Below, piece after piece: positions 51,166 to 57,162 of a stretch of DNA of 64,000 nucleotides. Made by a program: the position numbers and the translations under genes. The stretch comes from Ferribacterium limneticum. GTDB taxonomy: Bacteria; Pseudomonadota; Gammaproteobacteria; Burkholderiales; Rhodocyclaceae. The stretch spans positions 1,154,001-1,218,000 of the forward strand of contig NZ_CP075191.1 of assembly GCF_020510625.1 (NCBI RefSeq). The letters are read 5' to 3'. How positions within the stretch are numbered: the stretch's first letter is position 1; the number at the start of each line of letters is the position of its first letter. The notes under the pieces are model-generated. The model searched no databases. It was not told the DNA's origin and worked only from the letters and a program-made list of their open reading frames with translations.

Positions 51166-52005
51166 GTGAGTTATACGACGCTCGTTGACGTCGCGACGCT
51201 GCGGACGCATCTCGACGACCCGAACTGGCTGGTCGTCGATGTGCGCCACCAGCTTTCCGATACCGCTTATGGCGAGCGGGTGTACGCCGAAGCACACATT
51301 CCCGGCGCGGTTTTCCTGCATTGCGACCGCGATCTGTCGGGGGCGATGACTGGCTGCAACGGCCGCCATCCGCTGCCTGATCCGGAAAAACTGGCGCAGC
51401 GGCTGGGTGAAATCGGCATCGGTACGGCGACGCAGGTCGTGGTCTATGACGACGCACAAGGCATGATTGCCGGGCGTCTGTGGTGGCTGCTGCGCTGGCT
51501 GGGGCACGATGCCGTGGCCTTGCTCGACGGCGGTCTGCAGGCCTGGCAAGCGGCGTCTGGCGCGATGACATCGCTATTGCCGACTCTTGAGCCGCGTGCC
51601 TTTGTCGCCCGGCCACAGAATTTTAAGGTGCACGCCGACTACGTTCTGGAACGCATCGAAACGCCGCACATGCGTCTGGTCGATGCGCGCGGCCCGGATC
51701 GCTTCCGTGGCGAGAACGAGACCATCGACCCGGTCGGCGGCCATATCCCCGGTGCGGTCAATCGTTTTTTCAAGGACAACCTGCTGCCCGACGGCCGTTT
51801 CAAGCCGGCTGCCCAGTTGCGGGCCGAGTGGCTGGCCGTGCTGGCTGGTTCACCGCCCGACTTGGTTATTCACCAGTGTGGCTCCGGCGTTTCCGCCTGC
51901 CTGAACATGGTGGCCATGGAAATTGCCGGCCTGCCCGGTTCGCGGCTGTATGCCGGTTCGTGGAGCGAATGGTGTGCCGATCCGGGGCGGCCGGTGGCCC
52001 GTTGA
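51166..52005 (+). CDS. sseA: Two-domain rhodanese-type sulfurtransferase
   Basis: 279 residues, two rhodanese domains; the C-terminal one has the catalytic loop CGSGVSA (Cys238). CGSGV(T/S)A is typical of 3-mercaptopyruvate sulfurtransferase, whereas thiosulfate rhodaneses usually have CRKGV-type loops. Start GTG at 51166. It is six bases downstream of the SpoIIAA-like gene. Confidence 0.88.
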   Translation: MSYTTLVDVATLRTHLDDPNWLVVDVRHQLSDTAYGERVYAEAHIPGAVFLHCDRDLSGAMTGCNGRHPLPDPEKLAQRLGEIGIGTATQVVVYDDAQGMIAGRLWWLLRWLGHDAVALLDGGLQAWQAASGAMTSLLPTLEPRAFVARPQNFKVHADYVLERIETPHMRLVDARGPDRFRGENETIDPVGGHIPGAVNRFFKDNLLPDGRFKPAAQLRAEWLAVLAGSPPDLVIHQCGSGVSACLNMVAMEIAGLPGSRLYAGSWSEWCADPGRPVAR

Positions 52006-52036
52006 GCCGTGACCTGATTCTCTGAAAGCTTAGATC

Positions 52037-53872
52037 GTGTCCCTGTCCAGTCGCGTGATGCGCCAAGTGTTGCTGGTGGCTGGCGGGGCATCGCTGTTGT
52101 TTGCCGTACTTTTTCTCGGCCTATACCGCGAACAACTGGAACGCGAACGGGCCGCCACTTCGACCCAGATCAACCGCCTGCTCCGCGTGGCGCTGGAAAA
52201 CGCCATGCTCAAGCGCGACGTGCCGGGGCTGCGCGACATTGTCGAGAAAATGGGCGAGCAGCCGGGCATTGTCGGGGTGATGATCCTGGCACCCGGCGGC
52301 GAAGTGCGCTTCGCCTCGCGGCCGGAAAAGCTCGGACAGCAGCTCCCCGAGTTGCTCGGCAAGGAACATCCCGGTGTGCCGCAGACGCGTTTCGTCGCTG
52401 AAGCCGGGCAGGCCGAAGTGCTCCGCTCGATCAATCCGGTGCCCAACCAGCTGGTCTGTACGAGTTGCCACGGCCCGCTGGCCAAGCATCCGATCAACGG
52501 TGTGCTGGTCGTCGATTACGACGCCGGCACGATACGGCAGGATGCCTATCGCAGCGCCGCCCTGTTCGCCGGAGCCGGCATTGCCGTGCTGGCGCTCACC
52601 CTGTGGTCGATCTGGCGCTTGCTGCGCCGTCGTGTCATTGATCCGCTGGCTCGCCTTGATCTGGCCGCCAATGAGTTGGCGGCCGGCGACCTGACTGTTC
52701 GCGCGCCGGTTAATCTGGACGACGAGCCGGGTCGTCTGTCTGCCAGTTTCAATCGCATGGCGGATCATCTGGCCGAGCAGATCGGCCGCTCCGAACGCCA
52801 GCAGCGCTATTTGCAGGAACTGCTCGATGGCTTGCCCGATGGCGTGCGGGTTATCCGCCAGGCCGACTTTTCGATTGTCGCGGTCAATGCCGCGTATTGC
52901 AGTCAATTGGGGATCGCTGCCGACAAGACCATTGGCCAGCCTTGCTACCGTTCCAGTCACGGCCGCGATACCCCCTGCGCGCCGACCATGGTCGTTTGCC
53001 CGGTAGCCGAACTCGCTCGCCCCGGCCAATCGGTGAAATGCCGTCATCACCACCGGGCGGCGGATGGCCGGGATATTCCGGTCGAAGTGCATGCCGTGCT
53101 GCTGCAGAGCGATGGTGAGCAGGGGCCGGAGCAATTGATCATTGAATCGATCATCGATCTGTCGCAGGCGGTGCGCCACTCGCAGGAGCAGCGGCTGTCC
53201 GAACTCGGGCTGCTGGCGGCCGGCATTGCCCACGAAATTCACAATCCCCTCGGTTCGATGCGCCTGGCCGTCGATGGCTTGCTGCGCAACCTGCGCAACG
53301 GCAACGACGACCCGCAGCGCATGGCCGGCTATCTGGAAATGATGAGCAATGAAATCGACCGTTGTACCGGTGTCACACAGCGCCTGTTGCTGCTGTCACG
53401 ACTGCCGCAGCAACAGGCTCAGGTCGTCGCGCTGAATCCGGCCATTTCGGATACCGTGACCCTGCTCGATTTCGATGCCCGCAGCCACGGCATCAGCCAG
53501 CAGCTTGAACTCGATGCCTGCGAGCCGCGCGTGCTGGCCGACGACAGCGATTTGCGCATGCTGGTCCTCAATCTGGTCCAGAACGCCCACCATGCCATGC
53601 CGCAGGGCGGTGTGCTGATCGTGCGCAGCCGTGTCGAGGATGGCAAGGCGATTGTCGAAGTGATCGATCACGGTTCTGGTATCGCGGAGGAGTCGCTGAA
53701 CCGCATTTTCGACCCCTTCTACAGCCGCCGGGCCGATGGCGAGGCGGGGACCGGCTTGGGCCTGACCATCTGCAAGAGCATCGTCGAACGTTACGGCGGC
53801 GGCATCGAGGTGCGCAGCATTCTGGGTGAGGGCACTACCTTCCGCGTCACGCTGGCGCGGGTGAGCGGATAA
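52037..53872 (+). CDS. Sensor histidine kinase with periplasmic c-type heme motif and Cys-rich PAS domain
   Basis: 611 residues. TM1 at 9-30, a periplasmic region of about 140 residues containing CTSCH (141-145, a covalent heme-c site), TM2 at 174-194, HAMP (195-248), and a PAS domain (about 262-375) with clustered cysteines 303, 314, 321 and 335. The histidine phospho-acceptor is H399 in AHEIHNPLG, followed by an HATPase domain ending near 608. It probably senses redox state, oxygen or an oxidant by heme. The start is GTG at 52037. It lies four bases upstream of the sigma-54 activator gene, surely its partner. Confidence 0.9.
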   Translation: MSLSSRVMRQVLLVAGGASLLFAVLFLGLYREQLERERAATSTQINRLLRVALENAMLKRDVPGLRDIVEKMGEQPGIVGVMILAPGGEVRFASRPEKLGQQLPELLGKEHPGVPQTRFVAEAGQAEVLRSINPVPNQLVCTSCHGPLAKHPINGVLVVDYDAGTIRQDAYRSAALFAGAGIAVLALTLWSIWRLLRRRVIDPLARLDLAANELAAGDLTVRAPVNLDDEPGRLSASFNRMADHLAEQIGRSERQQRYLQELLDGLPDGVRVIRQADFSIVAVNAAYCSQLGIAADKTIGQPCYRSSHGRDTPCAPTMVVCPVAELARPGQSVKCRHHHRAADGRDIPVEVHAVLLQSDGEQGPEQLIIESIIDLSQAVRHSQEQRLSELGLLAAGIAHEIHNPLGSMRLAVDGLLRNLRNGNDDPQRMAGYLEMMSNEIDRCTGVTQRLLLLSRLPQQQAQVVALNPAISDTVTLLDFDARSHGISQQLELDACEPRVLADDSDLRMLVLNLVQNAHHAMPQGGVLIVRSRVEDGKAIVEVIDHGSGIAEESLNRIFDPFYSRRADGEAGTGLGLTICKSIVERYGGGIEVRSILGEGTTFRVTLARVSG

Positions 53873-53876
53873 AACC

Positions 53877-55208
53877 ATGAAAAAACTGATTCTCGTCGTC
53901 GATGACGACCAGGTGTTCAACCGGCTGCTCGTCGAGCAGATCGGCGATATGGGGCTGGATGCAGTCGGCGCGCTGAGCTGGGCCGAGGCATCGGCCATCC
54001 TCTCCGAGCGTGAGCCGGACCTGATCTTTCTCGATTTTCGTTTGCCCGATGCCGATACGCCGCAACTGGTCGAAACGCTGGCCGGGCAATTCCCGGTCAT
54101 CGTGCTGACCGGCTACGGTTCGATCCGCAACGCGGTCAGCCTGATCCAGGCCGGGGCGGTCGAATACCTGACCAAGCCGGTCGGCCTGGATGAGCTTGAA
54201 ATCACCATCCGCCGCGAGCTGGAAAATGCCGAGCTGCGCCAGCGCAATGCCTTCTACCAGCGGCAGCTGGAGTCGCGTCGCCCCGGGCCGCTGGTCGGCA
54301 ATTCACGGGCCATGGACGATCTGCTGGCGATGATCGAGGCGGTGGCGCCGACCGACGCGACCGTGCTGATCCAGGGCGATTCGGGTACCGGCAAGGAAAT
54401 GGTCGCCCAGGCCATTCATGAGGGCAGCGCCCGCCACGCCCACGAGATGGTCACTATCGACGGCGGTACGCTGCAGGAGACGCTGTTCGAGTCCGAACTC
54501 TTCGGCTACGAGCGTGGGGCCTTCACCGGCGCCGATCGGCAGAAGAAGGGACTGATCGAAGAGGCGGCGAGCAGCACGCTGTTTCTCGACGAAATCGGCG
54601 AAACGACGCCGGCCAACCAGGCCAAGCTGCTGCGCGTACTCGAAACCGGCACTTTCCGGCGGGTCGGCGGGGCGCGGACGCTGAAATCGGATGTCCGCTT
54701 CGTCGTGGCGACCAACCGCGATCTGGCCGAAATGAGCCAGACCGGCGGTTTTCGCAGCGACCTCTATTTCCGGCTGGCCAGCTTCATCATCAAGGTGCCG
54801 CCATTGCGTGAACGGCGCGACGATATTCCGCTGCTGGCGGCGCATTTTCTGCAGCGTTTTTCGCGCGGCATCGAACGCAAGCTCAGCGCCGAGGCGCAGA
54901 AACTGCTGGTCGCCTACGACTGGCCGGGCAATGTCCGCGAACTGCGCAACCTGATCGAACGCGCCGCCATTCTGGCCGGGCGGGAGGAGCGCATCCGGCC
55001 GGAGCATTTCGGCCCCTTGCACTCGCGCCGCGAAGATGCGCTGCTGCTGGCCTTCGAACACGAGCCGAACCTCGCAGAGGTCGAGCGCGAATGCCTGCGC
55101 CATAGCCTTGTCCGGCATGCCGGCAATCGGGCAAAAGTGGCTGCGGTGCTGGGTATCAGCGAACGGAACATCTACCGCCTGATCAAGCAGTACGAACTGG
55201 GAGATTGA
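53877..55208 (+). CDS. NtrC-family sigma-54-dependent response regulator
   Basis: 443 residues. Receiver domain with phospho-acceptor Asp53 (LIFLDFRLPD), AAA+ domain with Walker A GDSGTGKE and the sigma-54 contact loop GAFTGA, and a C-terminal Fis-type helix-turn-helix (GNRAKVAAVLGISERNIYRLIKQYEL). It is paired with the heme-motif kinase upstream. Its likely target is the sigma-54 promoter 225 bases downstream, with two palindromic enhancer sites in between. Confidence 0.95.
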   Translation: MKKLILVVDDDQVFNRLLVEQIGDMGLDAVGALSWAEASAILSEREPDLIFLDFRLPDADTPQLVETLAGQFPVIVLTGYGSIRNAVSLIQAGAVEYLTKPVGLDELEITIRRELENAELRQRNAFYQRQLESRRPGPLVGNSRAMDDLLAMIEAVAPTDATVLIQGDSGTGKEMVAQAIHEGSARHAHEMVTIDGGTLQETLFESELFGYERGAFTGADRQKKGLIEEAASSTLFLDEIGETTPANQAKLLRVLETGTFRRVGGARTLKSDVRFVVATNRDLAEMSQTGGFRSDLYFRLASFIIKVPPLRERRDDIPLLAAHFLQRFSRGIERKLSAEAQKLLVAYDWPGNVRELRNLIERAAILAGREERIRPEHFGPLHSRREDALLLAFEHEPNLAEVERECLRHSLVRHAGNRAKVAAVLGISERNIYRLIKQYELGD

Positions 55209-55277
55209 GCCGTGCCGGCAGGCTTTCGGGTGCCTAGGCCGCCTGATGCGCCGAATTGGCATGGCTTTACGGGAAAT

Positions 55278-55294
55278 CATGCCATTTTGGCAGG
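55278..55294. promoter_or_regulatory. Upstream enhancer site 1 (NtrC-type) candidate
   Basis: CATGCCATTTTGGCAGG, a near-perfect inverted repeat (TGCCA ttt TGGCA core). Centred about 174 bases before the expected transcription start; 15 bases are identical to site 2. Confidence 0.6.
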
Positions 55295-55343
55295 CTGTGT
55301 TTTTCCATACAATCAGTCGCTTAGCATAATGGCTCGATTTCAG

Positions 55344-55360
55344 CCTGCCATTTTGGCAGG
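55344..55360. promoter_or_regulatory. Upstream enhancer site 2 (NtrC-type) candidate
   Basis: CCTGCCATTTTGGCAGG, perfect 7-base arms with a TTT centre. Centre-to-centre distance from site 1 is 66 bases and it is about 108 bases before the expected start, suitable for a sigma-54 activator. Confidence 0.65.
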
Positions 55361-55433
55361 TGCCGCTGCAGGCCGGATTCTTGGTTGGTGTTTTTTGACT
55401 ATATAAATCAATGGCTTGTAAATATTGCCTCGC

Positions 55434-55449
55434 TGGCACATGAAATGCT
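55434..55449 (+). promoter_or_regulatory. Sigma-54 (-24/-12) promoter
   Basis: TGGCACATGAAATGCT: the TGGCAC -24 element and a TGC -12 element with the invariant GG and GC ten bases apart. One mismatch in the TTGC box. Transcription would begin near 55460, giving a 74-base leader before the Met-rich gene. Confidence 0.7.
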
Positions 55450-55533
55450 CAGTAGAAGTGCCCTGGCAGGTGCCCGGGTCGTTTTCAGCCGCTTGGCGGA
55501 GACGATGACTATAAAATTCGAGTGAGGTTTTAC

Positions 55534-55884
55534 ATGAAGAAATTTTCGACTTTTGCAGCACTTGCCATCGTCTCCCTGGCTGCTGCTAGCGCTAACGTCT
55601 ATGCTGATCAGAAGGGCATGAGCGGCATGCAGGGCCAGAAGGGTATGTCTGGCATGGAAGGTCAGAAAGGCATGTCCGGCATGGGTGGCATGTCGGGTAT
55701 GGAAGGCCAGAAGGGTATGTCCGGTATGGGCGGCATGTCTGGCATGGATGGCATGTCCGGTATGGAAGGCAAGAAAGCCAAGAAGGGCCAGAAGCAGGAA
55801 GGCATGTCGGGTATGGGTGGCATGTCCGGCATGGAAGGCCAGAAGGGTATGTCTGGTATGGGTGGTATGGAAGGCAAGAAGTAA
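55534..55884 (+). CDS. Secreted methionine-rich GMSGM-repeat protein
   Basis: 116 residues. A signal peptide (about 1-24, cleavage after NVYA) is followed by 92 residues made almost only of Gly, Met, Ser, Lys, Gln and Glu, with ten GMSGM units and 21 methionines. No cysteine or histidine is present in the mature part, so it is not a classical metal cluster protein. Such proteins could bind Cu(I) through thioether groups or act as sacrificial periplasmic oxidant traps; the Met-rich peptide MrpX of Azospira, acting with a periplasmic methionine sulfoxide reductase against hypochlorite, is a conceptual parallel. Start ATG at 55534 has GTGAGG upstream. First gene after the sigma-54 promoter. Confidence 0.88.
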   Translation: MKKFSTFAALAIVSLAAASANVYADQKGMSGMQGQKGMSGMEGQKGMSGMGGMSGMEGQKGMSGMGGMSGMDGMSGMEGKKAKKGQKQEGMSGMGGMSGMEGQKGMSGMGGMEGKK

Positions 55885-55900
55885 GTCTTCCGACCCCCGA

Positions 55901-55933
55901 ATGGGGTGGGTGGTTTTCCCCGCCCCATTTTTT
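55901..55933 (+). terminator. Stem-loop with T tract after the Met-rich gene (terminator or attenuator)
   Basis: ATGGGG-T-GGG (55901-55910) pairs with CCC-C-G-CCCCAT (55918-55928) with one internal mismatch, followed by six T (55928-55933). It is 17 bases after the Met-rich gene stop and 18 bases before the next gene start, so it probably reduces transcription of the downstream genes. Confidence 0.65.
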
Positions 55934-55950
55934 GCGCGGAGCGCTGCATC

Positions 55951-56262
55951 ATGTGCAAGCTGTTGAAGTTTCGAGTTTTTGCTTTTGCCTCGTTTTTCCC
56001 GTTAAGTGCAGCAATCGCCGATTCAGGCTTTGTTGCCGGGCTGAATCCCTCGGTGCGGCCGGCGAACGCGCCGGTAATCTCGGTATTTGAACCTGCCGAT
56101 GCCTGGAAGCAGCAGGCGCTGCGCGGCATCCACGAACCGCAGACCGGGCTGGGTTTCCTCAAGGATCAGGGCGCCTGGTATACCCCGTTCAATCGTCCGA
56201 ACATGCCGGGGTACTACGATATTCGCGGCCTGCACGACACCACCAAGAACAAGAAAGACTGA
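55951..56262 (+). CDS. Small secreted protein of unknown function
   Basis: 103 residues, not recognised. Signal peptide (MCKLLKFRVFAFASFFPLSAAIA, cleavage near ADSG) then about 80 residues rich in Pro, Gly and aromatic residues (GFVAGLNPSVRPANAPVISVFEPADAWKQQ, GLGFLKDQGAWYTPFNRPNMPGYYDIRGLHD). The mature part has no cysteine. It lies two bases before the pentaheme cytochrome gene, so a structural or assembly role with it is likely. ATG at 55951 has GGAG upstream. Confidence 0.75.
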   Translation: MCKLLKFRVFAFASFFPLSAAIADSGFVAGLNPSVRPANAPVISVFEPADAWKQQALRGIHEPQTGLGFLKDQGAWYTPFNRPNMPGYYDIRGLHDTTKNKKD

Positions 56263-56264
56263 CC

Positions 56265-57149
56265 ATGGAAAGCCCCAAGACTGGCCTCCTGATTTTCGCC
56301 CTGATCGCCGTGGCCACCGTTGCCGGCGGCTTCCTCGGCTGGACCATCCGCCAGCAAGGACTGTCGCCACAGAGCACCGTCGTTCTTCCGGCCGGCGGAC
56401 CGAGTACCGACCATCTGCGCGCCACCTACGATCCGATTCATTTCAAGCCGGCCATCGACAGCGCCACCGACGCCCAGTGTCTGGCCTGCCACCGCGAGGT
56501 GCTTGAAGACAAGGTGCGCGAAACCTCGCCGGCCGGTGTCAAGGCCGGTACCAGCAAGGCCTGGTACCAGCAGCTCAGCACCTATCAGGGCGAGCAGGAC
56601 ACCTTCCACCGTCGCCACCTCGTGACGCCGATGGCCAAGGAGCTGATGAACCTCAGTTGCACCACCTGCCACCAGGGGCACGACCCGCGCGAAGAGGCTC
56701 AGGGCTCCTCGGCGACAGCAGCGCCGCAGAGCGACAAGTCCTTCACGCTACGCAAGCAGGTCAATGTCGAAACGACCTGCCTCAAGTGTCATGGCCAGAT
56801 GAACGCGCCGGTGATGGGCCTGCCGAGTGCATGGCCGGAATCGAAGGAAATGTTCGGCAACAGTTGTCTGACCTGTCACGCCGCCATCCGCACCAAGCGC
56901 CATCAGGTCAGCTACCTGAAGGCCGAGGCCATCGAAGCGGCCGGCGCCAAGAATGCCGACACCTGTTACGGCTGCCACGGGGGGCGTTCCTGGTACCGGA
57001 TCAGTTACCCCTATCCGCGCCACGCCTGGGAGGGTATGGCTCCCGAGGTTCCCGACTGGGCCAGGGATCGCCCGACGGAAAGCGAAGCCCGCTTCCTGAT
57101 TCCCACGACCATGGAAACAACAGCTGGCCCCAGGGTCAATACGAAATAA
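56265..57149 (+). CDS. Membrane-anchored pentaheme c-type cytochrome
   Basis: 294 residues. An uncleaved N-terminal helix (about 7-27) anchors a periplasmic domain with five CxxCH sites at 72-76, 132-136, 172-176, 201-205 and 234-238. It probably takes electrons from the quinol pool and passes them to the molybdoenzyme, as NapC or TorC proteins do. However, the spacing and sequence around the hemes are not the NapC/NirT pattern, so it may be a different family. It is 13 bases upstream of the molybdoenzyme gene. Confidence 0.88.
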   Translation: MESPKTGLLIFALIAVATVAGGFLGWTIRQQGLSPQSTVVLPAGGPSTDHLRATYDPIHFKPAIDSATDAQCLACHREVLEDKVRETSPAGVKAGTSKAWYQQLSTYQGEQDTFHRRHLVTPMAKELMNLSCTTCHQGHDPREEAQGSSATAAPQSDKSFTLRKQVNVETTCLKCHGQMNAPVMGLPSAWPESKEMFGNSCLTCHAAIRTKRHQVSYLKAEAIEAAGAKNADTCYGCHGGRSWYRISYPYPRHAWEGMAPEVPDWARDRPTESEARFLIPTTMETTAGPRVNTK

Positions 57150-57162
57150 AGGCAAAAAAATC

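Larger units (their letters stand above)
55209..55533. other. Regulatory intergenic region of the Met-rich/molybdoenzyme operon
   Basis: 325 bases without a gene. It has two 17-bp palindromic sites (55278-55294 and 55344-55360), further GGCAGG half-sites at 55217-55222 and 55465-55470, and a -24/-12 promoter at 55434-55449. The remaining sequence is more AT-rich than its surroundings. Confidence 0.75.

Noticed and set aside
55600..55884. Short direct repeats that could suggest a CRISPR or minisatellite
   Set aside because: The repeats are in frame, encode GMSGM units after a signal peptide, and have no unique equal-length spacers. They are coding repeats.
55534..55884. Naming the Met-rich gene mrpX
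   Set aside because: MrpX is only a conceptual parallel; the sequence resemblance cannot be judged here, and its SigF/NrsF and YedY-type partners are not in the window.
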